Of a stretch of 64,000 bases of DNA, positions 21,866-33,529 are shown piece by piece. The notes below the pieces were generated by a model that was given only the letters and a program-made list of their open reading frames with translations, had not been told where the DNA came from and searched no databases. Position numbers and translations under genes: made by a program. Positions within the stretch are counted from its first letter, which is position 1, and every line of letters starts with the position of its first letter. The DNA is from Methylobacterium marchantiae. GTDB taxonomy: Bacteria; Pseudomonadota; Alphaproteobacteria; Rhizobiales; Beijerinckiaceae. The stretch is taken from contig NZ_BPQT01000010.1 of the NCBI RefSeq assembly GCF_022179405.1, forward strand, positions 16,466-80,465. Direction: 5' to 3'.

Positions 21866-22996
21866 ATGCCGCTCGACGCTTCCAGCACGCCGCTTCACGC
21901 GCTCCACCTGCGCCATGGCGCGCGCATGGTGCCATTCGCGGGCTACGCCCTTCCGCTGCATTATCCGGCCGGCCTGATCGCCGAACATCTTCATACCCGC
22001 AAGGCCGCGGGTCTGTTCGACGTGTCGCATATGGGCCAGATCCGGCTGAGGGCAGGCCCTGGCGGCATGGCGGAGCTCGCTTGTGCCCTCGAAACGCTCC
22101 TTCCCATCGATGTACTGGGGCTGGCACCGGGCCGGCAGCGCTACGGCTTCCTCACCGATGAGGCCGGCGGCATCCTTGACGATCTCATGGTCGCGCGGCT
22201 CGACGACAGCCTGATCCTCGTCGTCAACGCCGCGAACAAGGTGGCCGACGAGGCCTATCTCCGCGCCCATCTCACCGGCCTGTGCGAGATCACGGTGCTG
22301 CCCCGCGCGCTCCTCGCCCTCCAGGGACCGCTGGCGGAGCACGCCCTGGCGCGGTTCGCTCCTGAGACCGCCGGGATGCGCTTCCTCGACGTGCGGGTCG
22401 TCGACATCCTCGGAGCCTCCGCCATCGTCAGCCGCTCCGGCTATACCGGCGAGGACGGGTTCGAGATCTCGCTCCCCGAAGAGGCGACGGATGCCGTGGC
22501 CGAAGCCCTGCTGCAGGACGGGGACGTGGAGCCGGTGGGCCTCGGTGCCCGCGATTCCCTGCGACTGGAGGCCGGCCTGTGCTTGCACGGCGCCGACATC
22601 GATCCCGGCACCAGCCCGGTGGAAGCGGGTCTGACCTGGGCGATCCAGCCGGTCCGTCGCAAGGGCGGCGCGCGGGCGGGAGGGTTTCCCGGCGCCGAGC
22701 GCATCCTCGCGGAGATCGTTGACGGTCCCGCATCGCGGCGCGTCGGCCTGCTGCCGGAAGGACCGACACCGGTGCGCGGAGGCGCCGCGCTCTTTGCCGA
22801 GGAAGCCGGCGAAAGCATCGGCCGCGTCACCTCCGGCGGCTTCGCACCAAGGCTCAAGGCGCCCATCGCCATGGGCTATGTGCCCGTCGCCCTGTCCGAG
22901 CCCGGTACCCGCCTCTTCGCGGAGGTGCGGGGCCGACGCCTGCCGGTCTCGGTCGCGGCGCTTCCGTTCGTGCCGGCGCGCTTCAAGCGCGTTTGA
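21866..22996 (+). CDS. gcvT: Glycine cleavage system aminomethyltransferase (T protein)
   Basis: 376 aa from ATG 21866; an ATG at 21806 lies within the riboswitch and is not used. It moves the methylene group from the aminomethyl-lipoyl H protein to tetrahydrofolate and releases ammonia. Signatures are [13 protein letters not shown] near the N-terminus, [12 protein letters not shown] and [16 protein letters not shown] in the folate-binding domain, and [15 protein letters not shown]. The C-terminal barrel includes [20 protein letters not shown]. First gene of the gcvTHP operon; this one-carbon supply is relevant to methylotroph-type metabolism (inference). Confidence 0.96.
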   Translation: MPLDASSTPLHALHLRHGARMVPFAGYALPLHYPAGLIAEHLHTRKAAGLFDVSHMGQIRLRAGPGGMAELACALETLLPIDVLGLAPGRQRYGFLTDEAGGILDDLMVARLDDSLILVVNAANKVADEAYLRAHLTGLCEITVLPRALLALQGPLAEHALARFAPETAGMRFLDVRVVDILGASAIVSRSGYTGEDGFEISLPEEATDAVAEALLQDGDVEPVGLGARDSLRLEAGLCLHGADIDPGTSPVEAGLTWAIQPVRRKGGARAGGFPGAERILAEIVDGPASRRVGLLPEGPTPVRGGAALFAEEAGESIGRVTSGGFAPRLKAPIAMGYVPVALSEPGTRLFAEVRGRRLPVSVAALPFVPARFKRV

Positions 22997-23045
22997 GCCC
23001 GACCTTCGATCCCCTTCAAGATCCTCATATTCTTCGGAGCGCATC

Positions 23046-23408
23046 ATGCTGAGATTCACGGACGAGCACGAGTGGCTGGCCCTCGACGGCGAGGTCGCCA
23101 CGGTGGGCATCACCACCCATGCGGCCGAGCAGCTCGGAGACCTCGTCTTCGTCGAACTGCCCAAGGTCGGCGCCAAGCTGGTGAAGGGTGAGGCGGCGGC
23201 GGTGGTCGAGTCGGTCAAGGCCGCCTCCGACGTCTTCGCGCCGATCTCGGGCGAGGTGACGGAGGTCAACGAGGCCGCAATCGCCGATCCGGCCAGCGTC
23301 GGCACCGACCCGCAGGGTGCCGGCTGGCTCTACCGCGTCCGTCTCGACGACGTCTCGGCCCTGGACGGGCTGATGGACGAGGCCGCCTACGCTGAATTCA
23401 CGAAGTAG
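23046..23408 (+). CDS. gcvH: Glycine cleavage system H protein
   Basis: 120 aa, usual length about 125. The lipoyl-carrier fold starts [12 protein letters not shown], and the lipoylated Lys is in [20 protein letters not shown]. It shuttles the aminomethyl group from GcvP to GcvT. The ATG at 23046 is 49 bases after gcvT; longer upstream reading in this frame only shadows gcvT. Confidence 0.97.
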   Translation: MLRFTDEHEWLALDGEVATVGITTHAAEQLGDLVFVELPKVGAKLVKGEAAAVVESVKAASDVFAPISGEVTEVNEAAIADPASVGTDPQGAGWLYRVRLDDVSALDGLMDEAAYAEFTK

Positions 23409-23418
23409 CGCTCGATCC

Positions 23419-23547
23419 ACCCTCTCCCCTCTGCGGGAGAGGGTGCCTGCGGAGCAGGCGGGAGAGGGGGCGACCTCTCCGGAACCGGTGCTCCCTTCTC
23501 CCGACCCGCATTCGCGGGCCACCCTCTCCCGCAGAGGGAAGAGGGAC
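23419..23547. repeat. Pair of opposed REP-like palindromes between gcvH and gcvP
   Basis: ACCCTCTCCCCTCTGCGGG with GAGAGGGTG forms one hairpin (23419-23445). An inverted relative, CCACCCTCTCCCGCAGAGGG, lies at about 23519-23538, and CCTGCGGAGCAGG at 23446-23458 forms a small hairpin between them. Related palindromes occur at 32643-32766, 42228-42248 and 45641-45667, so this is a dispersed intergenic family. It sits inside the gcv operon and may protect or separate the transcript. Confidence 0.75.
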
Positions 23548-23582
23548 GCGCACAGCCGTCAATTGCACCTCCGAGGCCCATC

Positions 23583-26429
<2,847 letters not shown>

Positions 26430-26530
26430 CGGCGCCACGGGCGGCCGGCCGAGAGGCGGCTCGGCCGTTCATGCGGGCAGGTCGAACCAATGGACCGATC
26501 CTCCATGGAGGCCATGTCGGCCAACAATTC

Positions 26531-27070
26531 TCACGCGGTGCGGTCGCGAACGGGATCGGTCGCTTTCGCCACAGCGATCGTGCCGTCGTCGAGCGTGAGA
26601 AAGCGTATGCCGCCAATCCGCAGAGTGGCGACGGTCAGGCGATAGCTCTGCATCGTCACGTTCAGCGGCTCCTGCTCGACGCGCTTGATCGTCGAGAGAG
26701 ACAATCCGCTTTTCAGGGCAAGATCGGACATGGACCAGCCCAGCAATACCCGCGCGGCCCGCAGATGATCGACGGTCAGGATGCCGGCCCCGGCATCTCC
26801 GCGGATCGAGATCGACGACTGTCTTGCCAACGCTTTGTAGGGCGGCGAGACGACGAACTGGTCGAGATGTTGCCGTGCAACGTTCTCGAGATCGGCAGAC
26901 CTGTCGATGTCCACCGACGCGATCGGTGCGTCCGTGGACTCGGCCGGTCGTGATTCGGCCGGTCGTGATTCGGCATTGTCGGTGAAAGCGCGCGGCGTAA
27001 AGCCCTTACGGCGGTTCAGCCAGTCGAGCCAAGCAAGAGGCGGTTCAGCATACGGCATTGAATGGCACAT
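26531..27070 (-). CDS. XRE-type helix-turn-helix protein, function unknown
   Basis: 179 aa. A helix-turn-helix lies at about 118-155 (HLRAARVLLGWSMSDLALKSG then STIKRVEQ), the pattern of Cro/CI-type DNA-binding proteins. The N-terminal half has no recognised fold. It holds a five-residue repeat (ESRPA twice, then EST) encoded by two identical 15-base units at 26941-26970. No partner toxin or kinase gene adjoins it. It follows gcvP in convergent orientation. A start further in is possible; MCHSMPYAEPPL is the most upstream ATG. Confidence 0.65.
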   Translation of the reverse strand: MCHSMPYAEPPLAWLDWLNRRKGFTPRAFTDNAESRPAESRPAESTDAPIASVDIDRSADLENVARQHLDQFVVSPPYKALARQSSISIRGDAGAGILTVDHLRAARVLLGWSMSDLALKSGLSLSTIKRVEQEPLNVTMQSYRLTVATLRIGGIRFLTLDDGTIAVAKATDPVRDRTA

Positions 27071-27416
27071 GCGGCTTCATCATCGATAGACATCCCACTA
27101 CGCAGGTGCCGAAACGAGGTAGGAACGGCGTGATGAGGCCAGACATACCATCGGCAAACAGACGACATGCACTTTCTAGTTACGTGAACTTGTCCGCCGT
27201 CGCCGCGCGAATAGGATTTCTTAGGAATTTATACTTTATATAATCGCTACAACAAGCATGTGTGTCAAATTTGCGCAATATAGATACTGTTCTGCGTGAT
27301 ATCGATAGAACACCGGACGCCGGATAGAGTATCGGCGCCGCACGGATCCCCAAACGGGCGAGGCCTCGCTCCCGGGATGCGACGTCTCCCTCCGCATCTC
27401 GTCGCAGCCTCACAGA
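27071..27416. other. AT-rich intergenic region, no gene seen
   Basis: 346 bases upstream of the XRE gene and downstream of the AraC-type gene. The part around 27215-27310 is clearly richer in A and T than its surroundings (for example TTAGGAATTTATACTTTATATAATCG). No coding frame, RNA gene or strong hairpin was recognised. It probably holds the XRE promoter. Confidence 0.5.
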
Positions 27417-28418
27417 TCATGCGGAGTGACGGCTGCCCTGCCGTGTTTCCTTGGGCGCGCGGCCGTACAGGCGGCGGTAGCGCTGTCCGAAATCGCCCAT
27501 ATGGACGAAGCCCCAGCTCCGCGCGATGTCGGCGATGGACAGGGTACTCTTGGCGGACGACATCAGATCAAGATGCGCTTTCGCCAAACGCCGATCGATG
27601 ATGAACTGCACCGGCGTTAATCCGATCTCCCGGCGGAACTTGTCCTGGAGCGAGCGGACGCTGATCCCGGCCGCCGCCGCGACATCGGCCAGGACCAGGG
27701 CATTCGACAGGTTCGCCTCGATATAGTCGAGCGCCGCCCGGAGGCTGCGGGATGGAACGTCCCGCGTTCCGGAACGCGGGGACGCGATGCGCCTGGGCCA
27801 AGCCGAGAGGAGCTGATAGGTCAGGACCTCGCGGGCCAGCGGAAAGATCAGGTCGTCGTGCCGATCGATTCCCTGGATGCGACGCTGAACCTGTTGCAGA
27901 GACAGGAACAGGGCTTTCATGCCGGGCGTCGCGACCTCGGCGAGAGGTGCCAGCAACGGCAAACCGCGATCGTCGCCGCCCGTGAGCGCCTCGTTGGCGG
28001 CCATCAGGGTATCGACCGCGAAGGTCCCGCTGATCGCACTGAACGCGTTCGAGGCATGGACCTCGCGCAGATCGTCGAAATCGACGAGCGTGGCGTGTGT
28101 GGGCAAGCCGTCGATGTTGCCGGAGCGGCGCCGATAGACGATGTGCCCGCTCGACACGAACCGGATCGTGATGAGGCGCGCATCGAACTTCGGTTTGGTG
28201 ACGAAACCACTGCTCGAACGGGTCTCCCAGAGGCTCAGTGTCTCGCTTTGGCTCCCGGCGATCGCGATGTTGGGCGAGACCGAGCGCATGGTATCGAAGT
28301 TGACCGCGATGCCGCCGCGGTCGTTGAACACCTGGAGCTGTCGAAGCGACGCGATGTTGGCGACGAACCGACCCTGGGGGCGCCAGATGGCCGGTTCGGG
28401 ACGCGGATGACCGGTCAT
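27417..28418 (-). CDS. AraC family transcriptional regulator
   Basis: 333 aa. The C-terminal 100 residues hold the two AraC helix-turn-helices (LADVAAAAGISVRSLQDKF and SIADIARSWGFVHMGDFGQRYRR) with the closing GRAPKETR. The N-terminal 220 residues resemble the AraC_binding_2 type (cupin-like) sensor domain, judged from QSETLSLWETRSSSGF and LPLLAPLAEVATPG. The inducer is not predictable. It is transcribed away from the alkyltransferase gene, whose promoter it might control (inference). Confidence 0.88.
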   Translation of the reverse strand: MTGHPRPEPAIWRPQGRFVANIASLRQLQVFNDRGGIAVNFDTMRSVSPNIAIAGSQSETLSLWETRSSSGFVTKPKFDARLITIRFVSSGHIVYRRRSGNIDGLPTHATLVDFDDLREVHASNAFSAISGTFAVDTLMAANEALTGGDDRGLPLLAPLAEVATPGMKALFLSLQQVQRRIQGIDRHDDLIFPLAREVLTYQLLSAWPRRIASPRSGTRDVPSRSLRAALDYIEANLSNALVLADVAAAAGISVRSLQDKFRREIGLTPVQFIIDRRLAKAHLDLMSSAKSTLSIADIARSWGFVHMGDFGQRYRRLYGRAPKETRQGSRHSA

Positions 28419-28751
28419 CGTGCCTGCCTGGAATTCTGCCTATCGCCGACGGGTCGACTGCCGATCTCATACCAGGGTGGGAAACTCAAGAATTGTGATC
28501 GACCAAGACGGACTTTCCCGTCATTCGTCGGCCAACCCGTCGCCGCTACACCAGAATAAACCGTGGAGGATGAGCGCCGCGCACATAACCTTGAGTTGAT
28601 TTTCGGATATTATAGTTGCATTCGCATCATCAGATGCGCGAATGACCGCTTCAAGCATTCTCGCGCATTGCCTGTGACGCAAACGACCTTCCACGATCTG
28701 TTCCTGTCGTGGAATGTGAGGCGGCACGGATTTCGGCGACGAGGGTCGGCA
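28419..28751. other. Divergent intergenic region between the AraC regulator and the alkyltransferase
   Basis: 333 bases. Both neighbouring genes are read outwards from here, so it should hold two promoters. An open frame joins in-frame to the alkyltransferase from 28563 but has no recognisable protein content. A moderately AT-rich stretch lies at about 28590-28640. No hairpin or RNA gene was identified. Confidence 0.45.
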
Positions 28752-29309
28752 ATGCCTGGAACGCGCTATACGATCCTGTCGACCCCCATCGGTCCACTCG
28801 TTCTCGCCGGCGCGGACGAGCGACTGGCTTGCATCGGCTTTCCCAGCGGAAAGGGCGCGGTGACGCCGGGGATGGACTGGCACCGCGACGATGCGGCCTT
28901 CGCGCAGGCGCGGACGCAGCTCGGCGCCTATTTCGACGGACGCCTGACCCGGTTCGATCTCGCACTCGCCCCGCGCGGCACGCCGTTCCAGCATGAGGTC
29001 TGGCGGGCGCTCACCGAGATCCCGCCCGGTGAGACGATCTCCTACGGCGAGCTCGCCCGCAGAATCGGACGGCCGGGCGCCAGCCGGGCCGTGGGCGCGG
29101 CCAACGGCGCGAACCCACTGCCCATCGTCGTGCCCTGCCATCGGGTCATCGGCGCCGGCGGGGCGCTCACGGGCTTTGCCGGAGGCCTCGACACGAAGCG
29201 CTTCCTTCTCACGCTGGAACGTGGCCAGGACTCCGAAATTCAAGGCTCCGAAATCCAGAACGCCGAAATCCAGGACACCAAGCCGGCCGAACAGCTTCGA
29301 CTGCTATAG
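28752..29309 (+). CDS. ogt: Methylated-DNA--protein-cysteine methyltransferase
   Basis: 185 aa from ATG 28752. It directly reverses O6-alkylguanine by transferring the alkyl group to its own Cys. The helix-turn-helix is TPFQHEVWRALTEIPPGETISYGELA, seen as FQHEVWRAL and ETISYGELA, with the Arg finger in SRAVGAANGANP and the acceptor Cys in IVVPCHRVIG. The last 25 residues are an unusual hydrophilic tail from three 15-base tandem repeats at 29232-29276 (SEIQG, SEIQN, AEIQD). The gene lacks an N-terminal Ada domain, so it is Ogt-like. Confidence 0.93.
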   Translation: MPGTRYTILSTPIGPLVLAGADERLACIGFPSGKGAVTPGMDWHRDDAAFAQARTQLGAYFDGRLTRFDLALAPRGTPFQHEVWRALTEIPPGETISYGELARRIGRPGASRAVGAANGANPLPIVVPCHRVIGAGGALTGFAGGLDTKRFLLTLERGQDSEIQGSEIQNAEIQDTKPAEQLRLL

Positions 29310-29317
29310 GCCCCCGC

Positions 29318-30088
29318 CTATTTCGGCAGCGCGTAGATGTTCACGTCGAGCTTCTCGTCCGCCTTGTCGTTGAGGTCGGTGACGTATTCCTCGATGAAGC
29401 GGTCCTGGACCACCACGTCCTTGGCGTCGAGATAGGCGGTCAGCGTCTCGTAGGTGCCGTCGATCTCGTCGTAGGAACCCTTGTGCGGGAAGCGCAGGGC
29501 CTTACCGCTGGGGGTGGTGCCGAAGCGCAGGCCGCCGGTCTCGGCGGGCTTCGGGTCCGGCATGGATGCGATGGGGATCATCGCCTCGAACTGGAAACCG
29601 TCATCGTCGGTCTTGGCGAAGACGGCGAGCGGCCGGCCGGTTGGAGTGATCCCGTCTTTGGCGAGCGCCTCCTCGATCTTCGCGAAGGCGGCCTTCAGCG
29701 CTGGCACCGCCTCCTCCCAGCTCGCCCGTCCGGCGAGGATCGCGGCGGGCTTCGGCGGCAGGGAGACCTCGTCCACGTCATTGGCGTCGCCGGGGGTCTC
29801 CACCAGGGTCTGGCGCAGCGGTCCGGCCGGAATCGGCGGCGCGCCGGGGAGCGCCTGGGTCGGAACCGGACGGGAGGGCGCATCCGGGGCGGGATTGGCC
29901 GGATCGGGCGCTGTCGTCGTCGGCAGGGGATTGGTGGTCGCGGGCGAGGCCGGCTCCTGCGCGAGGGCCGAGGAAACCGCCAGGATGGCGGCGAGGCTGA
30001 CGAGCGGCAATGGACGATGACGGGTCAAGGCAACGCTCCGGGCTCGCACGCCGCGACGAATCGCACGGCTGTGTCGCGCATTCTGCAA
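29318..30088 (-). CDS. Exported protein with GyrI-like effector-binding domain
   Basis: 256 aa from the first ATG; a TTG at about 30025 (LTRHRPLPLVSLAAIL) would give a cleaner signal peptide ending near SSALAQ. After the signal lies a Pro- and Ala-rich linker of about 55 residues, then an acidic domain. The C-terminal half (KGSYDEIDGTYETLTAYL, IEEYVTDLNDK) follows the pattern of GyrI/effector-binding domains (GPYDEL...EEYLTD). Such domains usually bind small molecules in the cytoplasm, so a secreted version is unusual. Convergent with ogt, 8 bases apart. Confidence 0.7.
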   Translation of the reverse strand: MQNARHSRAIRRGVRARSVALTRHRPLPLVSLAAILAVSSALAQEPASPATTNPLPTTTAPDPANPAPDAPSRPVPTQALPGAPPIPAGPLRQTLVETPGDANDVDEVSLPPKPAAILAGRASWEEAVPALKAAFAKIEEALAKDGITPTGRPLAVFAKTDDDGFQFEAMIPIASMPDPKPAETGGLRFGTTPSGKALRFPHKGSYDEIDGTYETLTAYLDAKDVVVQDRFIEEYVTDLNDKADEKLDVNIYALPK

Positions 30089-30282
30089 GGTAGGGACGAA
30101 GCCGCCCGGCGGCGAGGCGCGGGGCGCGTTTGCGCGCAGGAACGTGACCGGCGCGGCCCTTGTGCAACGCTCCCTTGATCCAGCGCCGCGTGCGCGGCCC
30201 CGCGCTTTGCCCTATATGCGGTGGTCGCTCGGAAGATGACCTTCCGAGCGCTCCCCCAGACGGCCACGAAACGCTGACGATC

Positions 30283-31170
30283 ATGACGAGGCTCGCCAAC
30301 CGACGGTTCCTGAAGATGCACGGGGCGGGCAACGCCATCGTGGTGCTGGACCTGCGCGGCACGGAATTGGTTGTGAGTGCCGAAGAGGCCCGAGCCATCG
30401 CCCGTCACCACCGCTCGGGCTTCGACCAGCTCATGGTCATTCACGACCCGCGCAGCCCCGGCACCGACGCCTTCCTGCGCATCTACAACACAGACGGGAC
30501 GGAAGCCGGCGCCTGCGGCAACGGCACGCGCTGCGTCGCCTACGCCATGCTCGACGACCCTGCCATGGCGCGGCCGGCCGAGAGCGGCAGCCTGACCCTG
30601 GAGACCAGGGCCGGGCTCGTCGGCGTGAAGCGCGAGGCGCAGGCCTCCTTCACCGTCGATATGGGCCGGCCGCGCCTGAAGTGGGACGAGATCCCGCTTG
30701 CCGAGCCGTTCCCGGACACGCGACGGATCGAACTCCAGATCGGCCCGATCGATGCGCCCGTCCTGCATTCGCCGGGCGCGGTGAACATGGGCAATCCCCA
30801 CGCGGTATTCTTCGTCGAGCGCGATCCCGACGGCTACGACCTTTCCCGCATCGGCCCGATGCTGGAGAACCACCCGATCTTTCCCGATCGCGCCAACATC
30901 TCCCTCGCGCAGGTGACGGGTCCGGAGACGATCAAGCTCCGGGTCTGGGAGCGCGGCGCCGGGCTGACGCTGGCCTGCGGCACCGCCGCCTGCGCGGCAT
31001 TGGTCGCGGCCTCGCGCCTGCGCATGATCAGCCGCCACGCCACGGTGAGCCTGCCAGGCGGCGACCTCGTCATCGAGTGGCGCGCCGATGACCACGTGCT
31101 GATGACCGGCCCCGTGGCACTCGAATGGGAAGGCTTCCTGCCCACCGCGATCTTCGAGCGCATGGACTGA
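30283..31170 (+). CDS. dapF: Diaminopimelate epimerase
   Basis: 295 aa from ATG 30283. It interconverts LL- and meso-diaminopimelate for lysine and peptidoglycan. The first catalytic Cys is in GACGNGTRC and the second in [24 protein letters not shown] near the N-terminus and [11 protein letters not shown] are family blocks. It begins the conserved dapF-mtaB-ftsY-yciB stretch known from related Rhizobiales. Confidence 0.96.
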   Translation: MTRLANRRFLKMHGAGNAIVVLDLRGTELVVSAEEARAIARHHRSGFDQLMVIHDPRSPGTDAFLRIYNTDGTEAGACGNGTRCVAYAMLDDPAMARPAESGSLTLETRAGLVGVKREAQASFTVDMGRPRLKWDEIPLAEPFPDTRRIELQIGPIDAPVLHSPGAVNMGNPHAVFFVERDPDGYDLSRIGPMLENHPIFPDRANISLAQVTGPETIKLRVWERGAGLTLACGTAACAALVAASRLRMISRHATVSLPGGDLVIEWRADDHVLMTGPVALEWEGFLPTAIFERMD

Positions 31171-31203
31171 ATGGCCGTCGTTATGACCACCCGCGCCATC
31201 TTT

Positions 31204-31350
31204 CCCGGACACCCGAAGGGTGATCCGGGATCCAGTCCAGAACGCGCCGCGTCGGCGGCCCCCTCGATGCGGAGCACGGTTTCGGCGCTTCGCGACGTTC
31301 CTTGCTGGGCCCCGGATCGGGCTTCGCTTCGCTTCGCCCGGCCGGGGAAG
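31204..31350. repeat. Intergenic palindromes between dapF and mtaB
   Basis: CCCGGACACCC, a GAA loop and GGGTG-A-TCCGGG form an 11-base hairpin at 31204-31229. A second hairpin, CCCCGGATCGGGC with GCCCGGCCGGGG, lies at about 31310-31347. The whole dapF-mtaB gap of 224 bases shows no separate coding content. This looks like a dispersed intergenic repeat unlike the CCCTCTCC family. Confidence 0.6.
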
Positions 31351-31394
31351 GGGTGCGGCGACGAACGCCGCCTCTCCTCTGGGCCCTTCGCCTG

Positions 31395-32642
31395 ATGGCC
31401 ATCGAAACCCTGACCTTCGGCTGCCGCCTCAACACGGTGGAATCCGAAGTGATGCGCCGCCATGCCGAGGTGGCGGGAGCCGGTGGCGACCTCGTCCTCG
31501 TCAATACCTGCGCCGTCACCGCGGAAGCTGGGCGGCAGGCCCGCAAGGCGATCCGCAAGCTCGCCCGCGAACGGCCGGACGCCGAGATCGTCGTCACAGG
31601 CTGCGGCGCACAGGTGGAGACGCAGGCCTATTCCGCCATGCCCGAAGTGGCGCGGATCGTCGGCAACGATGCCAAGACCCGGGCCGAGACCTGGACACCT
31701 GCGCCGACGGCGCGTCCGCGCCTCGGCATCGACGACATCATGGCGGTACGCGACGCCGCGCCGACGCGGTTCGCCTCGATCGCCGGGCATACCCGCGCCT
31801 TCGTGCCGGTGCAGAACGGCTGCGACCATCGCTGCACCTTCTGCATCATCCCCTTCGGCCGGGGAAACTCGCGCTCGGTGCCACTGGCCGACGCGGTCGA
31901 TCAGGTCCGCCGCATCGTCGACCATGGCGGGCGCGAGGTGGTGCTCACCGGCGTCGATCTCACCGCCTATGGCCGGGATCTTGCCGAAGGCTTGAGCCTC
32001 GGACGATTGGTCCAGGCCATCCTGCGAGACGTGCCGGACCTCGCGCGCCTGCGCCTCTCCTCGATCGATTCCATCGAGGCCGACGCGGCGCTGATGGATG
32101 CGATCGCCGGCGAGGCACGGCTCATGCCGCATCTCCACCTCTCGCTCCAGGCCGGCGACGACGTGATCCTCAAGCGGATGAAGCGGCGGCACGGCCGCGC
32201 CGACGCGATCCGTTTCTGCGACGACGTACGGCGCCTGCGCCCAAACGCCGTCTTCGGCGCCGATCTCATCGCCGGCTTTCCCACCGAGACGGAGGAACAG
32301 TTCACCCGCTCCCTCGATCTCGTGGCCGAATGCGGCCTGACCCATCTCCACGTCTTTCCCTACTCGCCGCGCCCGGACACGCCCGCCGCGCGGATGCCGC
32401 CCGTCCCCGGAGACGTGATCCGCGAACGCGCCGCCCGTCTCCGTGAAGCGGGAGCGGCGGCGCTGACGGCGCATCTCGCGGGAGAGGTCGGCCGGACCCA
32501 CCGCGTGCTCACCGAGCGCGGCGGAATGGGGCGCACGGAAGGGTTCACGCCGGTCCGGCTGGCGGCGGATACGTCTCCGGGCGAATTGCGCGACGTGGCG
32601 ATCGCCGGACATGACGGCAGGGTGCTGATCGCGGCGGAGTAA
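31395..32642 (+). CDS. mtaB: tRNA (N6-L-threonylcarbamoyladenosine(37)-C2)-methylthiotransferase
   Basis: 415 aa from ATG 31395. This radical-SAM enzyme adds a methylthio group to t6A37 of ANN-decoding tRNAs. The UPF0004 domain starts TFGCRLNTVESEVM with further Cys in VNTCAVT and VTGCGAQ. The radical-SAM motif is NGCDHRCTFCIIPFGRGNSRS, seen as CDHRCTFC. A C-terminal TRAM-like stretch is short. Domain order and the CRLN form of the first motif favour MtaB over MiaB or RimO. Confidence 0.94.
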   Translation: MAIETLTFGCRLNTVESEVMRRHAEVAGAGGDLVLVNTCAVTAEAGRQARKAIRKLARERPDAEIVVTGCGAQVETQAYSAMPEVARIVGNDAKTRAETWTPAPTARPRLGIDDIMAVRDAAPTRFASIAGHTRAFVPVQNGCDHRCTFCIIPFGRGNSRSVPLADAVDQVRRIVDHGGREVVLTGVDLTAYGRDLAEGLSLGRLVQAILRDVPDLARLRLSSIDSIEADAALMDAIAGEARLMPHLHLSLQAGDDVILKRMKRRHGRADAIRFCDDVRRLRPNAVFGADLIAGFPTETEEQFTRSLDLVAECGLTHLHVFPYSPRPDTPAARMPPVPGDVIRERAARLREAGAAALTAHLAGEVGRTHRVLTERGGMGRTEGFTPVRLAADTSPGELRDVAIAGHDGRVLIAAE

Positions 32643-32766
32643 CCCTCCCCCCTCTGTGGGGGAGGGTGGTCGCGAAGCGGCCGGGAGAGGGGCAGCGCGA
32701 CATCCGGCACCGTGACTCCCCTCATCCGACCCGCCAACGCGGGTCACCTCCTCCCGCAGAGGGGGA
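32643..32766. repeat. REP-like palindrome pair between mtaB and the pseudouridine synthase
   Basis: ACCCTCCCCCCTCTG with TGGGGGAGGGT forms a hairpin at 32643-32668. An inverted partial copy, CACCTCCTCCCGCAGAGGGGG, ends near 32766. The arrangement mirrors that at 23419-23547. Located between convergent genes. Confidence 0.75.
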
Positions 32767-32780
32767 CAATGAACCGCGCT

Positions 32781-33494
32781 TCATTCGCCGACCTGATGCC
32801 CGCAGATCTCCATCCGCTCGCGCATATGGCCCGGCGCCGGGGCCTCCACCACGATCGGCGACTTCTTCGGATAGAGCGGCAGGGTGAGCGAATGGGCGTG
32901 TAGCTGCAGCCCTGGGCCGCCCGAACGGGGCGCAGATCCGTAGATCGTGTCGCCGAGGATGGGCCAACCCATGGCGGCGCAGTGAACGCGCAGCTGATGC
33001 GTGCGACCGGTGACCGGGCTGAGGGCGAGCCAGGACAGGGTCAGGTCCGGGGAGCGGCCGAGGACGCGCCACGTGGTCAGCGACGGGTCTCCGGCCGGGT
33101 CCGCCTTCATCCACCACGAGCGCGGATCGTCCGAGCGGCGGGCGAGGGGGAGGTCGATACGGCCCTCGTCCTCGGTCGGGCCGCCCTCGACGATGGCCCA
33201 GTAGGTCTTGCCCACCGTGCCGCTCGCGGCGAACAGCTTGTTGAGGCGCGCTAGCGCCTTGGCGTGACGGCCGAGAGCGAGGCAGCCCGACGTGTCGCGG
33301 TCGAGGCGATGGGCCGCCTCCGGGCGACGCGGCAGACCGAAGCGCAGAGCGTCGAGATGGTCGGTCAGCGTCTCCCCGCCCCTCGGGCCGGGATGGACGG
33401 GCAGCCCTGCCGGCTTGTCGATGACGAGGACCAGGGCATCGCGGTAGAGGAGGCGCGCGCCTATGTCTGTTAGGAGGGCATCGGCTGAAGGCAT
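32781..33494 (-). CDS. RluA-family pseudouridine synthase
   Basis: 237 aa. The catalytic Asp is in AAHRLDRDTSGCLALG. VLVIDKPAGLPVHPG and GRTHQLRVHCAAMGWPILGDTIYG, read as TGRTHQLRVH, are other RluA/RluC/RluD hallmarks. No S4 domain is present, so it is closer to RluA than to RluC or RluD. The target uridine, in rRNA or tRNA, cannot be told. Divergent from ftsY with only 35 bases between the starts. Confidence 0.92.
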   Translation of the reverse strand: MPSADALLTDIGARLLYRDALVLVIDKPAGLPVHPGPRGGETLTDHLDALRFGLPRRPEAAHRLDRDTSGCLALGRHAKALARLNKLFAASGTVGKTYWAIVEGGPTEDEGRIDLPLARRSDDPRSWWMKADPAGDPSLTTWRVLGRSPDLTLSWLALSPVTGRTHQLRVHCAAMGWPILGDTIYGSAPRSGGPGLQLHAHSLTLPLYPKKSPIVVEAPAPGHMRERMEICGHQVGE

Positions 33495-33529
33495 CGCCCT
33501 GCGCTACTGATGCGGGGTCGGGGGAGCAA

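Noticed and set aside
30834-32747. A 637-codon open frame antisense to dapF and mtaB
   Set aside because: It spans two true genes and an intergenic repeat on the opposite strand and shows no family motif.
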